Positions 45,468 to 56,689 of a stretch of 64,000 nt of DNA are shown one piece after another. Under the pieces are notes generated by a model. The model was not told the origin of the DNA. It did no database searches and saw nothing but the letters and a program-made list of their open reading frames with translations. Source of the stretch: Linepithema humile (taxonomy: Eukaryota; Arthropoda; Insecta; Hymenoptera; Formicidae); contig NC_090128.1 of assembly GCF_040581485.1 (NCBI RefSeq), positions 16,339,431 to 16,403,430 of the forward strand, in the 5' to 3' direction. Both the position numbers and the translations under genes were made by a program. The first letter of the stretch is position 1, and the number at the start of each line of letters is the position of its first letter.

Positions 45468-45503
45468 GAGCCCGGTAGTAGATATCGCATCACTGCTGGG
45501 AAT

Positions 45504-46268
45504 GTTCTTTATTAATTTCTTACACAGAAATAACGAGCATAGCACGTCGATATGTTATTTGTTTCAAATATAGGAATAAGGCGCGTAATACGTAGTTTAT
45601 ATAAAACTGTTTTTAAACAAACAAGTTTGTTGTTTTTATTTAAAATTAATTTTATAAAAATTTTATAAAATGTTTCGAAATAAACGTTATACGTTGCTGA
45701 ATTACAGACATTGATCGTCTATAAATTAACTGTCAATGCAAAAAATTAAAAATCTTTTTTGTTTCGGACAAATAGTTTCTGCGTAACATTGCATACATTA
45801 ATGCTATATTTTGAGAAATAAAAATTTTGAAGCACTTATATTTCATACAAATATTTATTATTTATTTTTTATTTTATGACATCAAGTATATAATTTATGT
45901 AATTATTAAAAATATAATAAAAGACAAATTTTTAATTAACATTTTAATTAACATTAAATATATTTTTTTAAAATACATTTAAAAAAATTGGCCAAAAATT
46001 TTTTTATCTTTTTGTGATAAACTCTTTTTTTCATGGTTTTTCGTGGTCAAGGTGGTCTTTTCCCTTAAAGTTCAATTCATATAAACTATCCAATGTAACA
46101 GCATACAGATGGGTGCTATGAAATTGTATATTATAAATCCATCGAGAATAACGAGTATAGGGTCTTTTTACAGATCTCATTGGATACATCTAAAAATTTT
46201 TAAGACAGTTAATAATATGTCATTAATAAAGTACAAGAAACTAAAATCTGAAAGTGATACAAACTTGA
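45504..46268. other. AT-rich segment, no gene
   Basis: Sequence outside the nest, between the hAT target duplication and LTR-like unit B. No ORF of note; T-runs and A-runs only. Confidence 0.45.
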
Positions 46269-47086
46269 ATGGTGAAACGATCCGTTTGTTTGCGCGGAAT
46301 AGTTTGCCGGGATCAGAAGTTCGGTCGGTTGGGGATCAGGAGTTCGGTCGGTTCCAGACGTTAAAAGAATGCGCTGTTTGTGTGTAATAAAATATAACGT
46401 GATTTATTATATGAGTTGATGTTAGATATGTACAGCCGTGTGGATACGGTTAGTATAAATGTGTGTCGAATGCGGTGTCTGAACGCGAGTTATAAACTTG
46501 TAATAATTACGGCGGTGTAAGACGGTTGTGTAAGATATGTCTACGGTTGACCGACAGGCGGCGCCAGCCAGAAGAACATCAATACATCGAATCGATGTCC
46601 ACTATGGCTCGAGATCGATACAACGAATCGATCTATGCGCGCGCTACCGGATCCAGCGAACATTCGAGAACGTTCCGGAATCTTCAGGATCTACTGGATT
46701 ATCCGGAGCCAAAAGCGAGGAGACACTCTGTTCGGAACCGGCATTAAGAACAGTCAAGTTAGATTCGTCGGATTAGTCGTTGCATTAAATCTAGCGAGCG
46801 ATCCCGCAGTATTAAGTGTAATCGGTACTTTAAAATAAAACTCATTTATCATTCTGTTAGATAGGTGATTTATTCATACTCCTCAATTGCATTAATATTA
46901 CAGTCGGTAGCCAATCGGAGCACATGGTTTGAACAACTACGCTTAACAGACATTTTGAATTAGCGTACGCGGTGCTCCGACCGTTACAATATATTTTCGA
47001 GAAACTAGACGGATTTTGTCCAGCTGTTTCGTGCCGTTCGTCGTCGATAGAAACTAGTCAAAGAACTTTCAGTTGTCGTACGGCGA

Positions 47087-47608
47087 CACAGATGTCTATA
47101 CTAGTACTAGATCGCTAACTTTAGGCTTGACATATGGAAAAACTGAGGCTGGCAGGATTTCCGGTTTCGGCCATGACACCCTACAACAAAATGGCCGCTC
47201 AACAACTGCTCAACAACTGCTCAACAACTGCTCGGCATTTTTCAAGAATTTTTACAATATTATCAATTTGTATTACCACGCCGGGTATCACATGTGCATA
47301 CGCACGTACAGATATAAGGCCATCACACACAAAATGACATAACTGCATATGCATAGCATAAGACCGTCTCGACCAATGAACATGCTATGTAAATCAATAT
47401 GGCACCACCTTTATGCTAGATGTTCATTGGTCGAGACGGTCTTATGCTATGCATATGCAGTTATGTCATTTTGTGTGTGAGGGCCTATACACATTACACA
47501 CGCATTGTCGCCATTTTGTTGTAGGGTGTCATGGCCGAAACCGGAAATCCTGCCGGCCTCAGCTCTTTTGACGAAGTTAGCGATCTAGTACTAGTATAGA
47601 CATCTGTG
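47087..47608. mobile_element. Foldback MITE with 8-bp duplication, itself carrying a palindrome
   Basis: CACAGATGTCTATACTAGTA and its inverse, flanked by TACGGCGA (47,079-47,086; 47,609-47,616). The arms (GCTGGCAGGATTTCCGGTTT) surround a second nested palindrome at about 47,310-47,490 (GGCCATCACACACAAAATGA, then CATAAGACCGTCTCGACCAA and inverse). An 8-bp duplication suggests hAT, P or Mutator-like mobilisation. Confidence 0.85.
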
Positions 47609-47875
47609 TACGGCGACGCGGAAGCGTCGGCGCAAGCGCGGACGCCGCGGTTGTTCCTAGATCGTTAAGTAGCGAGCGCGTGGATCGATACGTGCGAGTT
47701 GTATCGACTATCGATCGAACCGGTCGATGGTTCGGGCGCGTGCGCGGTGATTCGACGCTTGAATCGATTAGTCACGATTGCCTGCCGGATGAAAGGAACC
47801 GATTTGAATGAATGAAGACGGGAGCGAAAACACGCGTATTGCCCGTGTCCTGCGGTGATCTGAAGTCGGACGTGG

Positions 47876-48315
47876 AGCCGAGTATTCTCGGTGGTATACG
47901 AGTATGTTCGTATGTAAGAAGCGGAGCCGACTATTCTCGGCGGTATACGAGTATGCTCGTATGTAAGAAGCGGAGCCGAGTATTCTCGGCGGCACACGAG
48001 TACGCTCGTATGTAAGGAGCGGAAGACGATTCGTGGGGGTTGAGTACGCTCGGTCGGAATACGAATATTCTCGTATCGTGCGGGAACGGTTTCGAGAGCC
48101 GAGTATGCTCGGCGGGATACGAGTATTCTCGTATCGGGGAAACGGTTTCTAGAGCCGAGTATGCTTGGCGGGGCATGGGTGTTCCCGTATCGTGCGGAAG
48201 CTGTTCCTGGAGCCGAGTATGCTCGGTCGGAGCACGAGTATGCTCGCGCTCGTGGGGTTGCTGGGCATAGGCTCCGAGTGCTCTCGATGGATTGCGAGTT
48301 CGCTCGCAAAAGGAT
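47876..48315 (-). repeat. Array of about 16 alternating short palindromes
   Basis: GCCGAGTATTCTCGGC-type and ATACGAGTATGCTCGTAT-type dyads alternate across ~440 bp. Stems keep CGAG/CTCG with 4-base centres (TATT, TATG, TACG). The outer stem bases vary in compensated fashion (GCCGAG..CTCGGC versus ATACGAG..CTCGTAT). The array is directly downstream of the minus-strand TATA box. Confidence 0.85.
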
Positions 48316-48374
48316 CGGATGTTCGCTGGCGAGCAGCGAACAGGATCTGGTAAAAAGGCGTACAGCCGGGCCTC

Positions 48375-48381
48375 TTTTATA
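48375..48381 (-). promoter_or_regulatory. TATA box of LTR-like unit B
   Basis: TATAAAAGAGGCCCGGCTG on the minus strand, nearly identical to the TATA region of unit A (TATAAAAGAGGTCCGGCTG). Confidence 0.6.
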
Positions 48382-48787
48382 CCCGACTGTCGCCCGACTG
48401 GCTTAGGATCGGCAAGTATCGGCGGCCTAGTCGGCGGACCCCCACCTGGTAATTTTTCGGAACGGTCGGTTGTGGGGGGACATTCCGGCGATTGACCGCC
48501 GGTGTTTATTAGAAGCGTTTATCGGCGCTCGATGCGCCCTTTGTTGGCTACGGACAATGTTCGATCTGTAGCCGTGACGATGCATGCATCGTTACAATGG
48601 GAATACTTTGTCTCTGATCCCATAAATTAACTTTACCATTATGTGTCCCCGTCATAATAGTGTATAAATAATCTGATAAGAAACATGTTAAGTGATCATA
48701 ATTCCTCTTTCGAATGAATGAAGTATATGAACAAATTCGGATGTTCTGAAATCACAGTAGTGAATATAACTAAATAAAATGGCCATT

Positions 48788-48948
48788 TAAGAGCCATATT
48801 TATAGTCCGTTCTTATATTTAAAATCGTTTTAAAAATAATCTTAAGATGCTACGAACCAAACAGAAAGCCATATTAGTGTCTTAAAACGACGACGACGAT
48901 GACTTAGGACGATCTTAAATATACGAATGAACTATGAATACTGCCCTT
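48788..48948. mobile_element. MITE, GGTATTCATAGTCCG family
   Basis: GAGCCATATTTATAGTCCGT to GAACTATGAATACTGCCC, with an inner CTTAAAACGACGACGACGAT expansion. Diverged copy of the 31,531 family. Confidence 0.7.
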
Positions 48949-48988
48949 AGTGTTAATAATAAATTTATTAACTTTAGTGAACTCTATA

Positions 48989-49104
48989 CCCAGCAAACAC
49001 AGAACCTTGCAACAACATTGTGGCAATGTTGCAATATTGCAATAATGTTGCTGCAATGTTGTAACATTGCCGCAATGTTACTGCAATGTTCTGTGTTTGC
49101 TGGG
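48989..49104. mobile_element. CCCAGCAAACACAG mini-element with TA duplication
   Basis: A 116-bp palindrome, CCCAGCAAACACAGAAC to GTTCTGTGTTTGCTGGG, flanked by TA (48,987-48,988; 49,105-49,106). Its interior is made of GCAATGTTGC/GCAACATTG motifs. It shows clearly that CCCA-type elements can have a 2-bp duplication. Confidence 0.85.
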
Positions 49105-49345
49105 TACATACTGGAATAAGCACCGCCATTAAAGCCAGCCGAGTTTGTTTGTGAGACAGAAAACCGATAAAGAGACAGTGAAGGCATCCCCTGCTATGGA
49201 GATTATTATTTTTTCATTTAGATAAATGTGCGAGACAGAATAAACATTACCCCTTAAACTTTTTCTCTCTCGGTTTGGAGTCATTAAGCAAATCCCTACT
49301 TGGTGCTCATTCCATTATGTATAGAGTTCACTGATTACCTCATAT

Positions 49346-49870
49346 TGTAAGACTCTGACTTTCTTAATAAAGAAATAATCCGACTGTTCTGAATTTGTTT
49401 GAATGTATTCGACGGTTACGTCCTATACGCGACCTTATTATTTATTAAGTTCGTTAAAGCTATAGTTCGGTTGAAACGGATAAATTGCAGGATGGTTCTT
49501 GAAATGACTCGACACAGAAACTACTTGATATTAACAATATATATAATTTCACTTATTAGTACAATACTGCGATTTCGACTAAGTCCAAAAATGCCTATTC
49601 TACCGACACGACTGCCTCTCTATATTTTATCGTTTTCTGCGACTGTTCTCGGTTGATCGGCGATAGAGAGTGAGATTCGATCTCCGGCTCTCTCGCAGGT
49701 CGACTTCCTCGAAGATTCTCGAATCTTTTACACGTTATTATTTAAGATACAATAAATCAAGGAGCGGGAGTGCGTGCGCGCAGGATCTATTTTATCCGAG
49801 GCGCTGCCCTCGAATATCTGGCTGCCGTCAGCTGGCGCCGTCTATCGGTCATTATCGCTTGCGTCTTACA
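49346..49870 (-). repeat. 3' LTR of the minus-strand gypsy
   Basis: 525 bp; same length as the LTR at 54,761. One A/T difference noted near position 110 of the LTR on the + strand. Confidence 0.92.
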
Positions 49871-50103
49871 GCTCGGCCGTTCTGGCACTGGACTTCGTCC
49901 CGAAGTTCTTTCATGTGCAATTATTGCGCAATTAATTTTGTGTGCGGAATTGTGAACTGAAGTGAGACAGTTCGTTGTAGCCGATTCGACATTTAATTTT
50001 TACAAGTCTGTGGTAAGTTTTATACCTTAATAGCTTCGGTATTTTAGATTAAACATACAGTAATATTTTCTTTTAATAATTAACAATTAACCTAACAATA
50101 AAA
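49871..50103 (-). other. 3' untranslated region of the minus-strand gypsy
   Basis: Between the integrase stop and the 3' LTR. No obvious polypurine tract next to the LTR. Confidence 0.5.
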
Positions 50104-50757
50104 TTATTCCGTAGATTGGCATTCATTTGCCGGTTCATCGGGAGGACTGCAACGGATCCAAGGCTTAAGGCGATCGCACGACAAAATCGTATTGAGCGGC
50201 TTCGCCGTTACGTTAAAGCCCGGTATGTCCTGAACCACATAACGATTATTTCCTAGAATCTTTTTGATTACGTACGGCCCTACGAATTTCGGGCGCAATT
50301 TCGCGCTTTCACCCGGAGTAGCCTTTGTTTTTTTGATCATTACATAGTCGCCTACGTCATGTACAGTTGCTTTCTTTAACTTCGCATCGCGATATTTCTT
50401 ATTGTAAGCTCGGATTGAGTCTGTTGCGTTTCGCGCCGCTTGTCGTGACGCGTCTCGGTCTTTCTCCAGGTCCGTATCCTGACTCACCAGTGCCTTGGTG
50501 AAGCGAGCTAACTCGTGATCGGCATGGCTGCGCTGCTCGAAACCAAATAGCAGCTTCGACGGGCTCGACTTCGTGACTGCGTGGTATGTGTTATTAATCA
50601 CATATTGTAGTGTGTTCAAACTATTTTTCCATTCACTCGGTGAGTTTATCATCTTCGTAAGCGATGACTTGATAAACCTATTGACGCGTTCTACCGTCCC
50701 ATTAGCCCATAGGGCTGCTACTGAAACCTTTCTGTGTTTTAGTTTGAATTTCTCCAT
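50104..50757 (-). pseudogene. Gypsy integrase C-terminal half
   Basis: Carries the integrase catalytic Glu region (WANGTVERVNRF) and the C-terminal GPY/F-type module (KLRPKFVGPYVIKKIL), ending at a stop 3' of DEPANECQSTE. Overlaps the end of the 1,262-residue ORF in another frame, so pol is interrupted by a one-base change near 50,800. Otherwise well preserved. Confidence 0.85.
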
Positions 50758-53700
50758 TGCATCGGCAAATTCCTTTGAGGTAAAGGCCGTCCCTCTATCT
50801 GAAACTCTTTCGGTCTACCGAACGTCGCGAATAAATTTTCCAATTTAACTACAACTTCCTTAGATGTCGTGGACCGCGTGGGAAACAACCAGCAAAACCT
50901 AGTGAACGCATCCACTATTACAAGAATATGTTTATGCTTGTCTGCAGTTTCCTGTAACGGTCCGAAATGGTCGAGATGCAATATCTCGAACGGCGCAGAC
51001 GCTGAGGGATAAAGACTCGTCTCTCCCTCGAAACGCGTGACGGAATTATTTGCCATTACGCAGGTGAGGCAATTTTCGATATAACTATAAATTTTTTTGC
51101 GCATAGAGGGAAACCAGAAATTTTGTGTGACTCCCTTAATGGTTTTTTCTAGCCCGCAGTGTGCCATTTCGTCGTGATGTGCTCGTATCACGCTGATTTC
51201 CATCGCTTCCGGTACGACAAAGTATGTATTCCCATTTAATTTATAATATAGCAAACCATCAATAAGTTCGAACTTATCGCTATCGGCAATCTCTAACTCA
51301 TCGCATATTTTTTTTAATCTAGCGTCTGAGAGCTGACGGAATTCGAGCTCCCTTTCCAGCGGCAGTTCGTGCACGTACGCCGCGCATCGGCTGAGTGCAT
51401 CTACATGCGCCATTCGTGTGCCCGGTCGGTGCGTAACCTTAAATCGATAATTTTGTAAAGTGAGCGTCCATCTCGCTATACGCGGGTTAAGATTAGCCTT
51501 GTTTACCGCATGCACCAAGGCATTACAGTCGGTAACAATTATAAAATCTAGCCCGAAAAGATATAAATGGAATCGCTCAATCGCTCTAACGATTGCTAGC
51601 ATTTCTAGCTCAAAGCTGTGGTATCTCGTTTCAGCGCTATTTGTGGCCTGACTGAAATACGCAACCGGACACCATCTACCGTCGTTTTGCTTCTGAAGCA
51701 GTATTGCGCCCAGGCCCAGACTGCTTGCATCAGTGTGCAGTTCCGTGTCCAGGGCCGGGTTATAAAGTGCTAATACCGGCGCTGAGGTAAGTTCATTTTT
51801 TAATTGTTCAAATGCTCTTATGCATTCCGCATCGGAGATAAAAACAGAATCTTTTTTTAAAAGACTGTGCAACGGCTTCGCCTTAATCGCGAAATTTTTT
51901 ATAAATTTCCTAAAGTAGCTAGCCAACCCGAGAAATCGTTGCACCTCGTGCACGTTTCTTGGCTGTCTAAAGCTCTTTACAGACTCTGTGTGTCTCGGAC
52001 TCAACGTTATGCCGTCTGCCGAAATAACATATCCTAAAAATTCGATTTCACTCTTCAAAAAAATACATTTATTATAATTCAGCTCGAAACGATATTGCTT
52101 TAAAAGGTAAAGTACCTCTTTTAGAATCTTGAAATTTTGCTCTACCGTTTCCGTGGGAATTAAGATATCATCGATATAGACTAAAATTTTATCCGCGCGG
52201 ATCAATGGATTCAAAATCTGTATTACGCGCTTCTGGAATTCAGCGGGCGCTTCCGAGTACCCGAAAGGTAAGCGCGTGTACTCGAATTGCCCGTCGGGCG
52301 TCGCAAACGAGAAGTACCGCGTTGAATTCGGGTGCACCTCTATCTGGTGGAACCCATCTTTCAGATCCAACAACGTGAAAACAGATTTGTTCGACAAACG
52401 CGACAAGCAATCTTCAATCCCCGGAAACGGGTATTTTTGTTTCTGGACTCTACTGTTTAGCGGCCTTAAATCGACACATAATCTAATGTTACCGCCTTTC
52501 TTTCTCACAGGGATTACCCGCGCGCAATACGGTGAGACGCTTGGACGGATAATTCCCCGCTGCAAAAGATCATCTGTGATCTCCCTTATCTGAAGGCGTT
52601 CGGCATATGCGAAGCGTCGCGGCGCAAACGCGTAGATCGAAGGATCACGTAAGATCACTTCTACTTTATAACTATCGTCTATCGGCTCGACATTCATTTT
52701 CTCTAATTCTACCAAAACGCTAATTAACTTATCTTTAAATCTTATATCTACATTATTAACGTTATTTTCTAATTTGCGCTGAAGGTCGGGTACTTGTTTA
52801 TCTTCTATGCAAAGCGGTAATTGCTCGAACAAGCTGACTCGGCTTGTTGACGCGTCATCGTATTTGTAAATTAAAGTGAGCCTGTTGTCGTTAAAGAAGT
52901 CGCAACCTAAGATCATATCGCCCGAGTACGACTCATTTAATATATACAGAGGGATCTTGAATGTTTTGTTTTCGATCTCTTTTATCGCTACTACCGCCGA
53001 CACAATCCCCTCAACCTTCAACGGTATTTTACTTAAACTAATTAATTCCTTTTCCGCCGGTAGAATTTCAAAGTTTTTAGGCTTTATGTATTTAGCAAAA
53101 ACCTTGTTATTTACGAAAGATACCGGACTGCCGGTATCGACTAGCGCATCTAAATCGCATTCTTGATTACAGATGCTCGTGATTTTAGTCGTCGGCTGGG
53201 ACAGCTCTAATCTGTCGTCTGCTGGTTCTGCGACGATTGCCACGACGTCATCGCTCGATGCCGCAGACGAAACAGCTGCTGCTGTATAGCTCGTCGCGTG
53301 ACGTGCTTGCAGCGTCGGCTTCCCGTCGCCCTTGCTCTTAAGCACGAGGCAATCGAATTGACGGTGACCCTTCGCTTTGCAATAAAAGCAGGTGGCGTCA
53401 CCTCGACATTCTTTATGAGAATGCCCTTTCTTCCCACAATTTCGGCACAGATTACTGTTAGAGTTTCTCGACGCGTTCACCGTTGAACCGGGTTTTCTTT
53501 CGGTATCGAGTCCACCTTCCGCGATACGGCGCATTTTTACTAAAAAGTCCTCAATCGAGTCGCCGGCGATCGAGAGAGCTATGGCTCTCAGCGAACTCTG
53601 TGTAATTCCTCCGATAAGTAAATGAATTACGTCCTTTGTCGGCAAATTTAAATTATTGAGTAACGCGAGTTTGGCTATCGCGTACTGGTCGAACGTTTCC

Positions 53701-54527
53701 CTATGCGCGTTCCACTTCCGCGTTTCGACCTTCTGCATAGCTTTATAGTACGGCACTTTTTTATCGAACATCTTATTTAAATCATTTTTTAGGGCTAGCC
53801 AAGACCCTATCACATCTCCCGTTTGGATTTCATACCATTGCCGTGCGAACTTCGTCAATTTACTGGACGCGGCCAGCAATGTAATCCCGTCCGACGCGCC
53901 GTGAATGACGGCAACTTGGTCGACCCGTCTCGACCACACGGCAACGTTTTCGTCCTCACCGCCACTAAATTCAGGTATTTGAGAGGCCAACCAACTGACT
54001 GCATTTCCCGCCGGTAACGTATGCGCACTAATATTCATTTGTCCGTTAATCGCTGAATTAAGATTGTTCGACACATTACCTTCATTGCGGCTTAATGATT
54101 CAGGGCTACCTGGGTCTGCCTCTCCGACTGACTGGACCACCTGGACGTTTCCCGCCCTCGGCGCCAGCTGCTGCAGTATTTGCATCATGAACTGCTGGTT
54201 CTGCTGCTGAAGCTCCTGCTGTTGCTTCAGGATCGACGTGGAGATGTCCGACATCGCCTGACGGAACATCTCCGACGTAAGCGGCTCCGCCACGATCGTA
54301 CGCCTTGCTGACGATGCTGCTGGGACGTGGACTTCTCCAACTGCCTGTTGCTCGTCTAACGCCCTTTCCGACGGCCCAACCCTCTCAAGGTGGGTGAGAA
54401 TATGCTCAATGAGGAGGTCTCGGTCTTGGATTACCGGTATTTGATACCGCCGAGCCTCCCTTTGAATTGCTTCTAAAGAAGCTTGCTCCAGATCTTCTCG
54501 ATCGAGCATAGATCTTGTCTTTGGCAT
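50739..54527 (-). pseudogene. Gypsy gag-pol fusion (frame lost inside the integrase)
   Basis: A 1,262-residue ORF. Residues about 9-50 form a SAP-like helical segment (LEAIQREARRYQIPVIQDRD). A Gln-rich stretch and the Gag body follow, then two CCHC knuckles (CRNCGKKGHSHKEC, CFYCKAKGHRQFDC), protease (LVDTGSPVSFV), RT (LLDLKDGFHQIE, LPFGYSEAPAEF, catalytic VYIDDIL), RNase H (TDASSLGLGAI, FELEMLAIVRAI, VTDCNALVHAV), and the integrase zinc part (HDEMAHCG, CLTCVM) with the first Asp (HLDHFGP). The frame is lost just after FGRPKE, before the second catalytic Asp. Gag and pol share one frame, as in several insect gypsy lineages. Given the near-identical LTRs, the break is very recent or a sequencing error. 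Confidence 0.92.
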
Positions 54528-54690
54528 TACGATAGTTCGTTACGACTCGACAATGTCTTTAAAATCGTCTTTATTTTTTTCTAGACTCAAAAAGCCTTTC
54601 CGACTCGACACGGCAGCGATTTTATCGACTTCGACACTTCGCGGCTTGAAAAGCCCTTTTTATTCTCGGCACGACACGGCAATGTTCGAC

Positions 54691-54721
<31 letters not shown>

Positions 54722-54760
54722 CGACACGGGTTAAATGAGCCCGTTATCCCACTTCTGAGT

Positions 54761-55285
54761 TGTAAGACTCTGACTTTCTTAATAAAGAAATAATCCGACT
54801 GTTCTGAATTTGTTTGAATGTATTCGACGGTTACGTCCTATACGCGACCTTATTATTTATTTAGTTCGTTAAAGCTATAGTTCGGTTGAAACGGATAAAT
54901 TGCAGGATGGTTCTTGAAATGACTCGACACAGAAACTACTTGATATTAACAATATATATAATTTCACTTATTAGTACAATACTGCGATTTCGACTAAGTC
55001 CAAAAATGCCTATTCTACCGACACGACTGCCTCTCTATATTTTATCGTTTTCTGCGACTGTTCTCGGTTGATCGGCGATAGAGAGTGAGATTCGATCTCC
55101 GGCTCTCTCGCAGGTCGACTTCCTCGAAGATTCTCGAATCTTTTACACGTTATTATTTAAGATACAATAAATCAAGGAGCGGGAGTGCGTGCGCGCAGGA
55201 TCTATTTTATCCGAGGCGCTGCCCTCGAATATCTGGCTGCCGTCAGCTGGCGCCGTCTATCGGTCATTATCGCTTGCGTCTTACA
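54761..55285 (-). repeat. 5' LTR of the minus-strand gypsy
   Basis: 525 bp, nearly identical to the LTR at 49,346. Confidence 0.92.
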
Positions 55286-55394
55286 ATATCTATCTTTTTA
55301 ATATAATCCTTAGTCAATGTAAGAATAGTGTGAGGATTTTCCCATAGTAATTGGTCAAAATAAACATATTTTTTTGTATCTATATACTTTGTAT

Positions 55395-56671
55395 CTATAT
55401 TTTTGTATCTATATACTTACTGTACTTTGTATACTCACTGTACTTGTACTTTTGCGCGTTGCGCGTATATTGGCGAGTTGGGAAAATTACTTACTTTATA
55501 ATTTTTTATAAATACAAAATATATTTTGTATTTATTATGCCTGCAATGCTATCAAGAGTAATGAGAAATACAAGGTGTCCCATTTTAAACAATCCACTCA
55601 AATATCTCAGAAACACCGAGTTAAATAAAAAAATTTTTTAAATAAAAGTTGTAGGAATTGGAGAGGGAAAAAATATAGGGATATTTGTTTGACCTTGGAT
55701 GGAAGCGCTTCTGAGATTTGAAGGTCATTTTTGTTTTTTTAAATGGAACCACTTTAATTTTTTTATATAAATCGATTCCTCATAATATTTGTCGTAAAAA
55801 GTTATAAAACTAGGATGACCAAAAATTGAATGGTTTACAAGATATTTTATACTTTAATTTGACATAATTTTACATAAACTATAAAATATCTCGTTAAATA
55901 TTCATTTTTCAATTATCTTACATCAACACTTTTATGCACAAAATAATGAGAGGAATCAATTGGTGTAAAAAAATACATAGTTGACTTTAAGAAAAAAGTT
56001 TATATATTTAAGAAGAAAGTATATTATATCATATCTGCTAAATATAGCTTAAATATAGCTCTGCTAGATTTTTTCTTAAAGACAACTATGTGTTTTTTTA
56101 TACCAATTGATTCCTCTCATTATTTTGTGCATAAAAGTGTTGATGTAAGATAATTGAAAAATGAATATTTAACGAGATATTTTATAGTTTATGTAAAATT
56201 ATGTCAAATTAAAGTATAAAATATCTTGTAAACTATTCAATTTTTGGCCATCCTAGTTTTATAACTTTTTACGACAAATATTATGAGAAATCGATTTATA
56301 TAAAAAAATTAAAGTGGTTCCATTTAAAAAAATAAAAATAACCTTCAAATCTCAGAAGCGCTTCTATCCAAGGTCAAACAAATATCCCTATATTTTTTCC
56401 CTCTCCAAATCCTACAACTTTTATTTAAAAATTTTTTTTATTTAACTCGGTGTTTCTGAGATATTTGAGTGGATTGTTTAAAATGGGACACCTTGTATTT
56501 CTCATTACTCTTGATAGCATTGCAGGCATAATAAATACAAAATATATTTTGTATTTATAAAAAATTATAAAGTAAGTAATTTTCCCAACTCGCCAATATA
56601 CGCGCAACGCGCAAAAGTACAAGTACAGTGAGTATACAAAGTACAGTAAGTATATAGATACAAAAATATAG
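55395..56671. repeat. 1.28 kb palindrome containing a CAAGGTGTCC foldback element
   Basis: The outer arms (CTATATTTTTGTATCTATAT ... CTGTACTTGTACTTTTGCGC) are mirrored up to 56,671. Inside, CAAGGTGTCCCATTTTAAAC and its inverse (55,571-56,495, TA-flanked) mark a foldback MITE related in design to the CAGGGTG group (shared AAAATATCTTGTAAACYATTC, CAATTGRTTCSTCTCATTAT). Centre near 56,033. The symmetry extends ~175 bp beyond the MITE ends on both sides. Confidence 0.85.
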
Positions 56672-56689
56672 TGTCAACTACTGTAAATT

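Larger units (their letters stand above)
3547..45495. mobile_element. hAT-type foldback element, outermost layer of the nest
   Basis: The terminus CAGTGATGCGATATCTACTA at 3,547 is repeated inverted at 45,476-45,495. It is flanked by a perfect 8-bp duplication CTGGGAAT (3,539-3,546 and 45,496-45,503). CAGTG-type ends with an 8-bp duplication are the hallmark of hAT elements. Removing the 39.9 kb gypsy insertion leaves ~2.0 kb: two ~610-bp inverted arms around a ~800-bp centre. No transposase ORF is present, so it is non-autonomous. A truncated second copy lies at 56,690-57,646. Confidence 0.92.
46273..48596 (-). mobile_element. LTR-like unit B (solo LTR with a nested MITE)
   Basis: On the minus strand it starts TGTAACGATGCATGC (48,596) and ends ATCGTTTCA (46,273), flanked by ATGG on both sides (46,269-46,272; 48,597-48,600). 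Without the 522-bp MITE it is ~1.8 kb. It has a TATA box (48,375-48,381), an array of about 16 palindromes (47,876-48,315) and AATAAA signals. The end region matches unit A at 2.5-3.4 kb. It has no coding region, so it is a solo LTR. Confidence 0.75.
48601..49345. other. Noncoding stretch with MITEs
   Basis: Contains the MITEs at 48,788-48,948 and 48,989-49,104. From about 49,205 it holds a fragment (TTTAGATAAATGTGCGAGAC) homologous to the left arm of the inverted repeat at 31.5 kb. No gene. Confidence 0.5.
49346..55285 (-). mobile_element. Young Ty3/gypsy retrotransposon
   Basis: 5.9 kb. Direct 525-bp LTRs (49,346-49,870 and 54,761-55,285; TGTAAGAC...GTCTTACA) differ at one position that I could find, and the flanks carry ATAT (49,342-49,345; 55,286-55,289). 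A gag-pol fused ORF is followed by a shorter ORF. No env. After the 5' LTR (minus strand) comes ACTCAGAAGTGGGATAACGG, a primer-binding candidate. A run of about 25 T (from 54,691 on +) lies in the leader. Confidence 0.93.

Noticed and set aside
47665..48309. 214-residue Arg/Ser-rich ORF and overlapping ORFs on both strands
   Set aside because: They come from the GC-rich palindrome array in LTR-like unit B; many frames are open because stop codons are rare in it.
49399..49960. ORFs repeated at 54,886-55,306
   Set aside because: They lie in the two LTRs of the minus-strand gypsy and are on the opposite strand to its genes.
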